Assembly (NCBI RefSeq): GCF_017355835.1
Contig: NZ_JAFEWF010000014.1
Span: 62,001-126,000 of the forward strand
Direction: 5' to 3'
Length of the DNA: 64,000 nucleotides
Source of the DNA: Desertivirga brevis
Lineage (GTDB): Bacteria > Bacteroidota > Bacteroidia > Sphingobacteriales > Sphingobacteriaceae
Part shown: positions 27,062 to 36,293 of the stretch, one piece after another
How the letters are laid out: every line of letters starts with the position of its first letter
Numbering within the stretch: position 1 is the first letter of the stretch
The notes under the pieces: generated by a model
What the model was told of the DNA's origin: nothing
Databases searched by the model: none
Seen by the model: only the letters and a program-made list of their open reading frames with translations
Position numbers and translations under genes: made by a program

Positions 27062-30000
27062 TTAAAAAGTGATGTCAAGCCCGGCTCCATAGAAAATAGG
27101 CAGGGGATAATTACGCGCACTGTTTGATGAAGAGTTTAAAGCGACATTATTACCAAACTCGGTGGTTTCAGGATCAATAAATTTCAGTTTAGTTAATGTA
27201 AGCAGGTTTTGCCCAATTAACGACACCCTTGCCCTGCGAACCCCAGCCTTTTGCGTAAGAGCCGAAGGAAGAGTATAACCGATATTTACGTTCTTTAAAC
27301 GGGCATAAGCGCCGCTGAACCTATAAATATCTGAACCGTAACGCCAATTATTGGTATTGGATGGAGACCCAATCGCTGCGAGTCTTGGGTACTTAGCATC
27401 AGTATTGGTTGGTGTCCAGAAGTCAGTTTGATTTTCATACATAGTAGCCCCGTAGTTGTAATGGAATGGCTCTACTTCTTCACCGCGTAAGAATAGGTCA
27501 CGTTTTCCAACGCCCTGAATAAAGAATTGAAAGTCGAAACCTTTATAAGCAGCTCTATAGGTAAACCCAAATGTAAACCTTGGGAAAGGATTACCGAGTA
27601 CCACCCTATCCTTCTCATCGATAAGTCCGTCACGGTTTTGATCCACGTATTTAAGATCACCCGGCCCAACATCCACACCTGCAGGTTTTGCATAGGTGTT
27701 CACATCATTTTCATTCTGAAAAAATCCGTCTGTTTTATATCCGAAATACTGGGTAATAGGTTCGCCAACACGCCTGATAAATGAGAATGCATCTGTGTTC
27801 GCTATTTGCTCTGTTACCCCACCTGTTAATTGCAGTAGCTTGTTATTATTGTCGGCCAAATTAAAGCTAAAGCTCTGTTTAAGATTCTTAGAGTTTACGG
27901 CATATGATAAAGTAGTTTCCCAACCCTGATTTCTCACTTTTGCGATGTTCTGATCAGGAGATCCTGCTCCAAACAACCTTGGTACATCTTGTCTTGATGC
28001 TAATATGTCGCGGGTTGTTTTATTGAAAAAGTCTAGCGAGAAATTCAATTTATTATTGAAGAACCCTGCGTCGAAACCAAGATTGAAGGTTGCTGACTTT
28101 TCCCAGGTTAAATCAGGGTTTCCTAAATTATATCCGGCACCGCCAACAACTGTATTATTAAAGCCATAAGAATTCGGATAATTAAAATATGTTGTCTGAT
28201 ATTGATAAGCTGCTACCGACTGATTTCCCGTAATGCCATAGGAGGACCGCAGTTTCAATTGGTTTACTACTGATCTAACAGGGCTCATAAATTGCTCCTC
28301 CGTTAGCATCCACGATGCTCCGATGGAAGGAAAAAATCCTGCACGGTTACCTTTAGCAAATCTTGAAGCGATATCCTCACGGAACGTACTTTCTAAAAAG
28401 TACCTATTGTTGTATGAATAGGCCAATCTGCCGAAGAAAGAATTAATACTCCACTCATTTGTAGAGTTAATACTATTATTAGAATTTACAGGATCGATAA
28501 TGGTACCGGTGGTAGGAGTTCCAAGCAATGGGTCCGTCAATGTCTTTTGCAGCTGGAAGCCTTTTGATTCGTAGGACTCATTGCTGGCTCCAAGGAGTAC
28601 TCTAAAACTATTTAATTTCAGCGTTTTATTATACTCAGCGTACAATTGCGTGTTGATCAGCATATTCTTAAAGCTATTATCAAACACCGTACGATCATCT
28701 CCATATACTCCGCTAGGAAAGTTTTTTACCATTGTCCTTCTAAAATCTGCGGTATTCGCATTGATGGTTCCACCAAAAACACCTGTTAATTTTAGATCAG
28801 GAGTAATTGATAGAGAACCATTCAGGCTTCCAAACACCTGATCGTTATTGCTCAAGTATCGCCCACCCTGCTCAAGAACGCTTTTAACGTTGTACTGTGA
28901 AGCCACGGCATTAGTAAGGTAATTTCCATCTGCATCCTGAAAGCTGTAATTTAAAGGCACTCTGTCTGCATCTGCAAATATTACCCAATCGGCATTAGAG
29001 TGGGATTTGTTTTGCGACTTTACATAGTTTAAGATGGTATTTAATCTGAACTTACCAACTTGAGAAGTTTGATTTAAACGAACGTTGTATTTCTTGTATC
29101 CGAAGTTTGGACCTACAAAGTTGCTCGCTTGCTCCTGGTAACCAGCCGAAATAGCATAAGAACTGTTTTCCCCGCCTCCAGAAATAGAAATATTCTGATT
29201 TAGTTGAGGGGCATCCTGAAGGAGGGATTGTCTTTGCCAATCGCCATTACCTTGTGCTTTAAATTCCTGTAGCTGATCTGGCGTATAAATAGGAGCCAAA
29301 CCTGAGTTGATCAAAGAGAGGTTTTTATAATACGCATTGTCCCAACTGCTTACCTTTTTCAATCCAACATAAGCGTGCTGCGAACCGTAATTCCCGTTGT
29401 AGGAAACAGATGGCTTTTGGTTAAATTTACCGCTTTTGGTAGTAATTAAAAGTACTCCATTAGCAGCTCTTGAACCGTAGATTGCTGCAGAAACTGCATC
29501 TTTTAAAACTGAAACACTTGCAACGTCATTAGGATTTATCAAGTTGATATCTCCGCCTACAATTCCGTCGATAACGATTAAAGGAGTATTATCCCCAAGT
29601 GTTCCTAAACCCCTTATGTTCAGATTAACACCGCTTCCGGGATTAAAATTATTTTGTTGAATGATAAGGTTAGGGGCCTCTCCCTGCAAGGATTGCAATA
29701 AGTTAACAGATGGCTTTGACTCGATGTCCTGAGCTTTGATCTGGCTTACAGCCCCAGTAAGTGTTGATCTGTTCTGTGTGCCGTAACCAACAACAACCAC
29801 TTCTGAAAGCACGTTATTATCCGGCTTCAAGCTAATGTTTAGTACCCGGGAATCGGTTACTGTTACCTGCTGACTGACATATCCTATAAAGGAAAATGTC
29901 AAGGTAACATTACCACCTGGCAGAGCTATCCGGAATTCCCCTTTCACATCTGATGTTGTTCCAGCAGTTGCGTCACTTCTGCGAATGGAAACACCAGGCA

Positions 30001-30208
30001 GAGGCTCACCCTTTTCATCTGTCACTTTTCCAGTGATGATGATATCCTGACTCTTTGCTTCTGCGTTAAAATAAATACGGTTCTCAGCCTTTACCTCAGA
30101 GGGTAAGACTCCAATATAACCGGCTGCAGCAAGGCATACAGCGAAACACTGTCTTTTTCCAAGAGACATCCATGGCCGGAATTGGTTTGGTAAGTTTTTG
30201 TATTTCAT
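27062..30208 (-). CDS. SusC/RagA family TonB-dependent transporter
   Basis: Product of 1048 residues. A long signal region (through SEVKAEN) precedes the carboxypeptidase-regulatory-like domain (IIITGKVTDEKGEPLPGVSI). Then come LSEVVVVGYGTQNRSTLTGAV, the plug (LNIRGLGTLGDNTPLIVIDG; VLKDAVSAAIYGSRAANGVL) and the barrel ending GAGLDITF with a terminal Phe. It imports mannan oligosaccharides. It begins only 20 bases after the MFS porter stop, so transport genes for both membranes are in one transcript. Confidence 0.96.
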   Translation of the reverse strand: MKYKNLPNQFRPWMSLGKRQCFAVCLAAAGYIGVLPSEVKAENRIYFNAEAKSQDIIITGKVTDEKGEPLPGVSIRRSDATAGTTSDVKGEFRIALPGGNVTLTFSFIGYVSQQVTVTDSRVLNISLKPDNNVLSEVVVVGYGTQNRSTLTGAVSQIKAQDIESKPSVNLLQSLQGEAPNLIIQQNNFNPGSGVNLNIRGLGTLGDNTPLIVIDGIVGGDINLINPNDVASVSVLKDAVSAAIYGSRAANGVLLITTKSGKFNQKPSVSYNGNYGSQHAYVGLKKVSSWDNAYYKNLSLINSGLAPIYTPDQLQEFKAQGNGDWQRQSLLQDAPQLNQNISISGGGENSSYAISAGYQEQASNFVGPNFGYKKYNVRLNQTSQVGKFRLNTILNYVKSQNKSHSNADWVIFADADRVPLNYSFQDADGNYLTNAVASQYNVKSVLEQGGRYLSNNDQVFGSLNGSLSITPDLKLTGVFGGTINANTADFRRTMVKNFPSGVYGDDRTVFDNSFKNMLINTQLYAEYNKTLKLNSFRVLLGASNESYESKGFQLQKTLTDPLLGTPTTGTIIDPVNSNNSINSTNEWSINSFFGRLAYSYNNRYFLESTFREDIASRFAKGNRAGFFPSIGASWMLTEEQFMSPVRSVVNQLKLRSSYGITGNQSVAAYQYQTTYFNYPNSYGFNNTVVGGAGYNLGNPDLTWEKSATFNLGFDAGFFNNKLNFSLDFFNKTTRDILASRQDVPRLFGAGSPDQNIAKVRNQGWETTLSYAVNSKNLKQSFSFNLADNNNKLLQLTGGVTEQIANTDAFSFIRRVGEPITQYFGYKTDGFFQNENDVNTYAKPAGVDVGPGDLKYVDQNRDGLIDEKDRVVLGNPFPRFTFGFTYRAAYKGFDFQFFIQGVGKRDLFLRGEEVEPFHYNYGATMYENQTDFWTPTNTDAKYPRLAAIGSPSNTNNWRYGSDIYRFSGAYARLKNVNIGYTLPSALTQKAGVRRARVSLIGQNLLTLTKLKFIDPETTEFGNNVALNSSSNSARNYPLPIFYGAGLDITF

Positions 30209-30227
30209 ATAATTGGTTTATTTAGTT

Positions 30228-31661
30228 CTAATTATTGCGGTTGGCGTTATAACTTTCGGTCCAGTAGTTCTCGATATATTCAAGCGACTTCCCCTTGGTT
30301 TCGGGAATTAGTTTCCAGGTAAGCCACAGTGCGGGGGAACAGCATAAGGCAAATAACCAGAAGGTCCAGGATGCGCCAACGCCTTCCAGCATTACAGGCG
30401 TCAATTGCCCTACTATGAAGTTTCCGATCCAGAGTGACAGTGTTGCAAGGGCCATAGATTTCCCCCGGATTGCATTTGGAAATATTTCTCCGATCACAAC
30501 CCAGCAAACCGGTCCAAACGAGAAGGCGAAACATGCGATAAAAGCCAGAATGAAAATCAATATCCAGGGTCCGGATATGATGTTCAGGGCAAACAGACCT
30601 CCTATCAGGATTAGAGACAACACTGCTCCTGTTATACCAACATAAAGAAGCGGCCGCCGCCCCCATTTATCAACAGTAAAAATTGCAACAAACGTAAATA
30701 CAACGTTTACCAGTCCGATCGTTACTTGTCCGCCTAAGGCATTATTCAAAGTAAATCCAGCTTCTTCCAGTATCCTTGGCCCGTAATATATTACGGCATT
30801 AATACCACAGATCTGCGAGAGAAAAGGTAGCAAAAGTCCAATCCAGAGTGCTTTCCTGTAAACAGGTTTGAATAACTCACTTAAAGACTCATTCCTACTT
30901 TCATCTTGTGATAAATCAAATTCTTGGATCTCTTCTTCGGCAACTTTTCTGCCATTTACCCTAACTAAAATGTCGGTAGCTTTTTGCCTTTGTCCCTTCA
31001 ATAATAGCCATCTTGGCGATTCGGGCACCAGAAAGATACAGAGTAGGAATATAGCCGCGGGAATGGCCCCAAGCCCCAGCATTGCCCGCCATACTTCCGC
31101 TGAAAAAATCTTGTTAAGTATTTGGCTTTCGAGATTTGGTGAGGTGTGACCGGCAAGGTAGGCATTTGAAAAGTAGGCGATCACTATACCAATAGTTAAG
31201 GCAAGCTGATATAAGGTTACCATCATTCCTCTGTATTGAGGGGGCGCAAATTCAGAGATATACAGAGGAGAAACCATAGAAGCAACTCCAATACCTACCC
31301 CTCCAACTAACCGGAAGATGATCAACGTACTGAAGGAATCGGTAAGCATGCAGCCAATAGAGGAGGCAAGAAACAAAATTGCTGAAATAAGAAGAACAGG
31401 TTTCCTGCCATATTTATCGCTCAACCTGCCCGATAATACTACCCCAGCAATACAACCCAGCAGGGCGCAGCTAACAAACCAACCTTCACTAACTGCATTT
31501 AAATTGAAGTCGTTCTTTACAAGAGTAACAGTGCCGGAAATAACTGCTGTATCAAATCCAAACAGGAATCCTCCAAGTGCAGCTACTGCACAGATCAGGT
31601 ATAGAAAACCATTGCTTTTCTTTTCCATAACGTTGCTGGTTTCGTTGATTAAGGTGCTCAT
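30228..31661 (-). CDS. MFS sugar porter (sugar:H+ symporter)
   Basis: Product of 477 residues with 12 membrane segments. Sugar-porter signatures are GFLFGFDTAVISG in TM1, GRLSDKYGRKPVL between TM2 and TM3, PESPRWLLLKG before the central loop, DKWGRRPLLY and the C-terminal PETKGKSLEYIE. It carries a hexose, here probably mannose, across the inner membrane. The ATG at 31661 overlaps the isomerase stop in an ATGA arrangement, which fixes the start and implies translational coupling. Confidence 0.93.
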   Translation of the reverse strand: MSTLINETSNVMEKKSNGFLYLICAVAALGGFLFGFDTAVISGTVTLVKNDFNLNAVSEGWFVSCALLGCIAGVVLSGRLSDKYGRKPVLLISAILFLASSIGCMLTDSFSTLIIFRLVGGVGIGVASMVSPLYISEFAPPQYRGMMVTLYQLALTIGIVIAYFSNAYLAGHTSPNLESQILNKIFSAEVWRAMLGLGAIPAAIFLLCIFLVPESPRWLLLKGQRQKATDILVRVNGRKVAEEEIQEFDLSQDESRNESLSELFKPVYRKALWIGLLLPFLSQICGINAVIYYGPRILEEAGFTLNNALGGQVTIGLVNVVFTFVAIFTVDKWGRRPLLYVGITGAVLSLILIGGLFALNIISGPWILIFILAFIACFAFSFGPVCWVVIGEIFPNAIRGKSMALATLSLWIGNFIVGQLTPVMLEGVGASWTFWLFALCCSPALWLTWKLIPETKGKSLEYIENYWTESYNANRNN

Positions 31662-33475
31662 TTCAAAAAGGCTTTAATCACTTTCGCTTTGCCTTCTCCC
31701 ATGTTTATAAGCTCATAATTGGAGGTGGCGGCTGGGATAACAAAGGTTTCCGCATAGGCAAACACCTGGCTGGATCCATCGGAGGTTTTCACCATCACTG
31801 AAGAGCCTTCCACTAGCATCATTACATGGCAGCAATTATCTGTATTCACTGCCATAGAGCCGGCGAATTCAAGTCGGTGTACATCATAAAAATGGTCGGC
31901 ATGGGTTGGTAGGTGGACGATCTGCCAATCAGCACCTTCTTCCAAAACGTATTGCTTTGAGATCAGCTCTTGCTGAACCCGATCACCTTTTCTTTCGAAA
32001 TCAAGGTTATTAAAGGCGTGGGCAATATTTATCGGGCGCGGTTTTCCCTCTAAATCCAGTCGTAGCCAATCGTACATTTTAAAAGTAAAAATGTAGGGGG
32101 TTGCACTAATTTCAAGCACAAGGTTGTCCTTACCAGAACTATGGACTGTTCCGTTTGGAATTAAAAACAGATCGTGCTTCTTTGCAGGATGGCATTGTAC
32201 AAATTCCTCAATCTGAACTTCTTTACTTTGTGCCTGACTTGTTTCCAGAGCAGACCTAAACTCAGCAGCATCAATGTTTTCCTGAAATCCTAAGTACACC
32301 TTAGCATCTTCTTTGCAGTCCAAAATGTAATAGGTCTCATCCTGAGTGATATTTTCTCCGAAAACCTCTTGTATATACTTTAATCTGGGATGCACCTGAA
32401 TGGATAAGTTGCCACCATCAAACGTATCTAAGAAGTCGAAGCGAATGGGAAATTCGTCTCCGAAAACCGGTGCATGTTTTCCTAATACCTTCGCCTGGTT
32501 GCTAAACATTAAGAAATCAAAAGAAACTTCGAGTAAATACCCTTCACTTTCAAAGACCAACCCATTTTCAGGGACGATCAGTTCAAATGACCAGGCATAA
32601 TTAATCACATCTTTATTAAGGTTGTTAATGCGATCTTTAATCCATTGGCCTCCCCAGGCGCCTGGTTCAAACCAAGGTCTTACCCGAATCACCGATTGGC
32701 TAATTTTACTGAGACCCTCTACCAAAGCCTCTTTATACATCCAGTTAATATCATCCCCCCACTGCCCGTCCGCAATAACTTTAATCCTCTCGAGAATACT
32801 TTTTTTGTGGTTATTCAAAAGCACCCAATCCACAAAATAAAAACGCTTATACATACTGGTAGGCTCACTAGGAGATTCACAACCTAAATTGGTGATCGAG
32901 CCGGCACGCATTCTGAATTGAAGTTCGTTTTTGGGTAGGTCGACATAGATTACAGGAGCGTCCCAGTTTACTAAAGCCGCACCGCAACCAATAACAATAT
33001 TGATATCATAACCAGGTTTTGGCTGTATTTCGAGTAACTCCTGATTATAGAGGTTTGATAATTCGAAAGTGCACTTACTACCCCAAACAGAATCATCTGC
33101 TCCAAGAAAGGGCTTTACCAACTTCTCAATTTCATCGGCGGACTTAAAAAAGTCAGATGTTTTTGAGATGTTAATTGTTAATCCAGCATTACGGAAAAAA
33201 TCTGTTAAACCGGTTACTACATCGTCCCAAAAAATCCCTGCGTAGCCGTCTATAAGCACTTCGCGCTGCTCCATAATATATTGGGCAAGTCCCGCGTAGC
33301 CGTTAAATATCTTATTGTCTCCTAATGGGCAAAAGGGGTAGATGTTATAATCTTCTTCTTCAGTTGAATAGGTTTCCAGCTTAACAGGCATAAGATATTG
33401 GGTCGACTTTCTACGACTAATATCTCCACGTTCTGACTCCAATATAGATCTTTCTGATTCGTTTATAGTATTCAT
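31658..33475 (-). CDS. manA: Class I mannose-6-phosphate isomerase with long N-terminal extension
   Basis: Product of 605 residues, against about 320-390 for ordinary class I enzymes. The C-terminal half holds the cupin fold with metal ligands Gln360 and His362 (SIQVHPRLKYI), Glu380 (TQDETYYIL) and His445 (NGTVHSSG). It interconverts mannose-6-phosphate and fructose-6-phosphate. Residues 1-300 form an extra region. It contains VLIDGYAGIFWDDVV (73-87), VIYVDLP and a region around YFVDWVLLNNHKK, which faintly recalls a nucleoside-kinase-like P-loop fold but lacks a Walker A lysine. This is the first gene of the mannan operon, divergent from GntR. Confidence 0.9.
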   Translation of the reverse strand: MNTINESERSILESERGDISRRKSTQYLMPVKLETYSTEEEDYNIYPFCPLGDNKIFNGYAGLAQYIMEQREVLIDGYAGIFWDDVVTGLTDFFRNAGLTINISKTSDFFKSADEIEKLVKPFLGADDSVWGSKCTFELSNLYNQELLEIQPKPGYDINIVIGCGAALVNWDAPVIYVDLPKNELQFRMRAGSITNLGCESPSEPTSMYKRFYFVDWVLLNNHKKSILERIKVIADGQWGDDINWMYKEALVEGLSKISQSVIRVRPWFEPGAWGGQWIKDRINNLNKDVINYAWSFELIVPENGLVFESEGYLLEVSFDFLMFSNQAKVLGKHAPVFGDEFPIRFDFLDTFDGGNLSIQVHPRLKYIQEVFGENITQDETYYILDCKEDAKVYLGFQENIDAAEFRSALETSQAQSKEVQIEEFVQCHPAKKHDLFLIPNGTVHSSGKDNLVLEISATPYIFTFKMYDWLRLDLEGKPRPINIAHAFNNLDFERKGDRVQQELISKQYVLEEGADWQIVHLPTHADHFYDVHRLEFAGSMAVNTDNCCHVMMLVEGSSVMVKTSDGSSQVFAYAETFVIPAATSNYELINMGEGKAKVIKAFLK

Positions 33476-33698
33476 TTTTAATATTGTATGTACATATTTA
33501 CTTTAAGGCAACAGCAAAATAGCATAATCCGGGATTTCTGGTTAGTTATCAATGGAAAACGCTGCCTTAAGCGATGATATGTACAAACATATAAATTATG
33601 TATTGAAATATAAAAGGGATTTTTTAAAAAAATATGTACGGTCTTTTTGTATCGACAAATTGATTGGGCAAGAAATAATTTTTAGTATTGTATTTTTT
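33476..33698. promoter_or_regulatory. Divergent control region manA / GntR with three TATGTAC motifs
   Basis: TATGTAC occurs at 33487-33493, inside the perfect palindrome TATGTACATA at 33487-33496. It occurs again at 33578-33584, within TATGT-N4-ACATA at 33578-33591, and at 33633-33639. A minus-strand -7 element TATGTTTG (33584-33591) overlaps the second site. A plus-strand near-match TCTTTTTG (33642-33649) lies just past the third. This fits autoregulation and repression of the mannan operon by the adjacent GntR protein (inference). Confidence 0.6.
33584..33591 (-). promoter_or_regulatory. Candidate -7 element for the manA-susC mannan operon
   Basis: The minus strand reads TATGTTTG, a full TAnnTTTG match, about 110 bases upstream of the isomerase ATG. 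It lies inside the second TATGT/ACATA inverted repeat. No good -33 TTTG at the expected spacing was found, so the call rests on the octamer and its placement. Confidence 0.4.
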
Positions 33699-34430
33699 AT
33701 GAAGAACTCCATTGATCACAAAAGCCCTATCCCCCTTCATATACAGGCAGAAGCTGCATTAAGAGAGCTAATAGCCTCTGAAGAGTACAGGAACGGAAAG
33801 ATATTGCCCAATGAGGTAGAGATGGCTAAACTTATGGCGATTTCACGTACGACACTCCGGCAAGCAATAAATAAACTGGTGTTTGAGGGACTGTTAGTCA
33901 GGAAGAAACGGAAAGGAACGAAGGTTGCGGATAATGCAGTAAGCTCCAGGTCAAACAATTGGCTCAGCTTTTCTCAGGAAATGAAATTGAGAGGGATAAC
34001 CATCAAGAATTTCGAGCTTCATGTTACATGGGTTTATCCAGACGAAAACTTAGCGAACTTTTTCGATATAGCACAAGACCGGCAGGTTTTAAAGATGGAG
34101 CGGGTCCGGGGAAGGCCGGAAGAACCTTTTGTGTATTTCGCTTCGTTCTTCCATCCCCGTATTGGTCTAACTGGAGATGAAGACTTTAAAAGACCATTGT
34201 ATGAATTGCTTGAGCACGATTATTCTGTAATTGCAACTCTCTCGAAAGAGGAAATCAGTGCTAAAGGTGCCGATCAATTTATAGCTGATAAACTTAGAAT
34301 TCCTGTTGATAGTCCTGTTCTACTGAGGAAAAGATTTGTTTTCGATCAGGGCGACAGACCTATTGAATATAATTTAGGCTATTACAAAGCCGGCAGTTTT
34401 GTATATACGGTTGAAAGCAGGAGAGAATGA
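33699..34430 (+). CDS. GntR family (HutC/UTRA) transcriptional regulator
   Basis: Product of 243 residues from ATG 33699 (MKNSIDHKSPIPLHIQAEA). The N-terminal winged HTH (residues about 10-75) has the GntR pattern ILPNEVEMAKLMAISRTTLRQAI and LVFEGLLVRKKRKGT. The C-terminal UTRA effector domain includes QVLKMERVRGRPEEPFVYF, SKEEISAKGAD and the terminal EYNLGYYKAGSFVYTVE. The frame is open back to 33552, but those residues precede the family start and would overlap the operator-like sites, so I reject them. It probably represses the divergent mannan operon, with a mannose-derived phosphate as effector. The next gene overlaps its stop as ATGA. Confidence 0.9.
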   Translation: MKNSIDHKSPIPLHIQAEAALRELIASEEYRNGKILPNEVEMAKLMAISRTTLRQAINKLVFEGLLVRKKRKGTKVADNAVSSRSNNWLSFSQEMKLRGITIKNFELHVTWVYPDENLANFFDIAQDRQVLKMERVRGRPEEPFVYFASFFHPRIGLTGDEDFKRPLYELLEHDYSVIATLSKEEISAKGADQFIADKLRIPVDSPVLLRKRFVFDQGDRPIEYNLGYYKAGSFVYTVESRRE

Positions 34431-35044
34431 CCGGAAGAAAAGTACATTATGTTTCAGGACTAACAGTATCAATTTTTATTACCTTTCATTTATTAAACCA
34501 TTTATCCAGTATTTATGGAGCTGGTGAACATATTGCAGTGATGAATACAATGCGATTCTTTTACCGCAATCCATTGGCAGAAGGATTTCTATTACTGGCT
34601 GTGCTTGCTCAAATAATTTCAGGCATGAGGCTATTCATGAAAAACAGAAAAACAGCGGGCACAACGTTTGAAAAACTCCAAATCTGGACTGGACTTTATC
34701 TAGCGATCTTTTATCTCGTTCATTTAGCGGCTGTATTTGGCGGCAGATACTTGCTACATCTTGACACTAACTTCTATTTCGGAGTCGCTGGCCTTAATTC
34801 ATTTCCGACGAACCTATTTTTCATCCCTTATTACGGGTTTGCCCTTTTTTCATTCTTTGGCCACCTGGCTGCAATTCACAACAGAAAAATGAAACACACC
34901 ATTATAGGCTTGTCACCAGCAGGCCAATCTATTGTAATTTTATTATCAGGAATAATTTTATCTTTTGCAATTTTTTACGGTCTCACAAATCGTTTTAATG
35001 GAGTAGCAATTCCAAAAGAGTACGATGTGCTTATTGGCAAATAA
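34427..35044 (+). CDS. Five-helix membrane protein, cytochrome-b-like, coupled to GntR
   Basis: Product of 205 residues with about five hydrophobic helices. Histidines sit within membrane helices (FITFHLLNHLSS, YLVHLAAVF, FFGHLAAIH). The first helix and these histidines recall the SdhC/FrdC cytochrome b fold, which binds haem and quinone, but I am not certain of the family. Its ATG overlaps the GntR stop by four bases, so it is translated with the regulator. What an integral membrane protein does alongside a mannan regulator is not clear. The region 35045-35150 after it holds nothing notable. Confidence 0.75.
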   Translation: MTGRKVHYVSGLTVSIFITFHLLNHLSSIYGAGEHIAVMNTMRFFYRNPLAEGFLLLAVLAQIISGMRLFMKNRKTAGTTFEKLQIWTGLYLAIFYLVHLAAVFGGRYLLHLDTNFYFGVAGLNSFPTNLFFIPYYGFALFSFFGHLAAIHNRKMKHTIIGLSPAGQSIVILLSGIILSFAIFYGLTNRFNGVAIPKEYDVLIGK

Positions 35045-35150
35045 AACAAGCAAATGGTGCCAATTACGGGATAAAGAAGAGCTAAACTTGCGAAAGTTAC
35101 TAAACCATTCAACCATTATCCGATTTCTTAGTTAACTAGAAAAACTTTCT

Positions 35151-36110
35151 ATGTTAGTCTACAGGAAATTAAAATGGCCAATTATTTTTCATTATACCTG
35201 GCCTAGTCTTTTTTATTACTTTTTCCTTTCCCTCTCGGTTTATTTGGTTAACAATTATTTTAACCTTACTAGCCTGCACATTCCTTTCAATATTATTGCT
35301 GCCCTTAGCACAGCTCTCGCTATCTTTCTGGGTTTTAAAAACAACAATGCCTATGACAGATGGTGGGAGGCAAGGCAAATATGGGGATTACTAGTTAACT
35401 ATAGCAGGGCATGGGCCAGGGAAGTTATGTTGCTGATATCTTCAAGCAATGAAGCAGAGCAGGAAGAAATTAAACAACTTCATAAAAAAATCATCTACCG
35501 GCATATCGCGTTCGTACATGGATTGCGTGTATTTTTGCGAAGGCAGCATTATTACAACAAGTCAGGTTTGCAAGAGTACTATGAAGGCCCGAATGAGTAT
35601 TCTGATGTGAGGGATTTTATATCTCCTTTGGAATATGAAGAGTTTACTCATAAAAACAATCCTCCAAATTATTTGATCGAACAACAAGGAAGAGACCTTA
35701 AAAATGCGTATGATAAAGGCTGGATCTCCGAATTCTTTTTTGTTAGACTGGAGGAAACACTCATTGAATTCAACAACATTCAAGGCAGATGCGAGCGGAT
35801 AAAAAACACTCCCCTCCCCCGGCAATATAGCAGCTTCTCCAAAGTTTTCGTTCTCATTCATGCCTCACTGCTACCATTCGTATTTATTCAAGACCTGGGT
35901 TGGCTTTCTATACCTTTTTCGGTTATCATTTCTTTTGTTTTCCGCTGTCTTGACCTTATGGGTGAGCGAGCGGAAGATCCATTCGAAAATAGGATTGAGG
36001 ATGTTCCGCTTACAGCATTAAGTATAACAATTGAAACCAACTTAAAAGAGCAGCTCGGAGAAAAAGAATTCCCCAAACCTAAGGATTACTATAGGGGCAT
36101 AGTCTTATAG
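35151..36110 (+). CDS. Bestrophin family anion channel
   Basis: Product of 319 residues. The bestrophin/UPF0187 family (PF01062) is indicated by the N-terminal WPIIFHYTWPSLFYYFF, the strongly conserved FKNNNAYDRWWEARQIWG (residues about 62-79) and RCLDLMGERAEDPFENR near 275. Bacterial homologues form pentameric anion or cation channels in the inner membrane. Monocistronic by position, followed by a large inverted repeat. Confidence 0.92.
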   Translation: MLVYRKLKWPIIFHYTWPSLFYYFFLSLSVYLVNNYFNLTSLHIPFNIIAALSTALAIFLGFKNNNAYDRWWEARQIWGLLVNYSRAWAREVMLLISSSNEAEQEEIKQLHKKIIYRHIAFVHGLRVFLRRQHYYNKSGLQEYYEGPNEYSDVRDFISPLEYEEFTHKNNPPNYLIEQQGRDLKNAYDKGWISEFFFVRLEETLIEFNNIQGRCERIKNTPLPRQYSSFSKVFVLIHASLLPFVFIQDLGWLSIPFSVIISFVFRCLDLMGERAEDPFENRIEDVPLTALSITIETNLKEQLGEKEFPKPKDYYRGIVL

Positions 36111-36115
36111 CTAAT

Positions 36116-36163
36116 CCAGTTATAAACGATAGAGACGTAACCGCCTCTATCGTTTATAACTGG
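36116..36163. terminator. Perfect 19-bp inverted repeat hairpin
   Basis: The arms 36116-36134 and 36145-36163 are exact reverse complements of 19 bases with a 10-base loop (an inner CG/CG pair is possible). It starts six bases past the bestrophin stop. There is no T run on either side, so it is not a classical intrinsic terminator. It may be a bidirectional transcription barrier between the convergent genes or a small palindromic repeat element. Confidence 0.6.
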
Positions 36164-36293
36164 AAGCTACCTAAGCCAGGTGATGCTTGTAATGCCAGGT
36201 GATTCCTGCCTCTCTATTACCTCCAAAGCCATTAAGTTAGATGAGCTAGGGCAGATTTATTTATAGAAGAGATGAGCCCCTCAGCAGTTAGCT
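36164..36293. other. Spacer between bestrophin and the minus-strand repeat protein
   Basis: The only structure beyond the hairpin is a short direct repeat, GCCAGGTGAT, at 36175-36184 and 36194-36203. No gene is seen. Confidence 0.4.

Noticed and set aside
33552..33698. Upstream extension of the GntR frame
   Set aside because: It covers operator-like and promoter-like sites and lies before the normal GntR start.
36164..36293. Small ORFs in the bestrophin downstream region
   Set aside because: Too short and without start context. Only a 10-base direct repeat is present.
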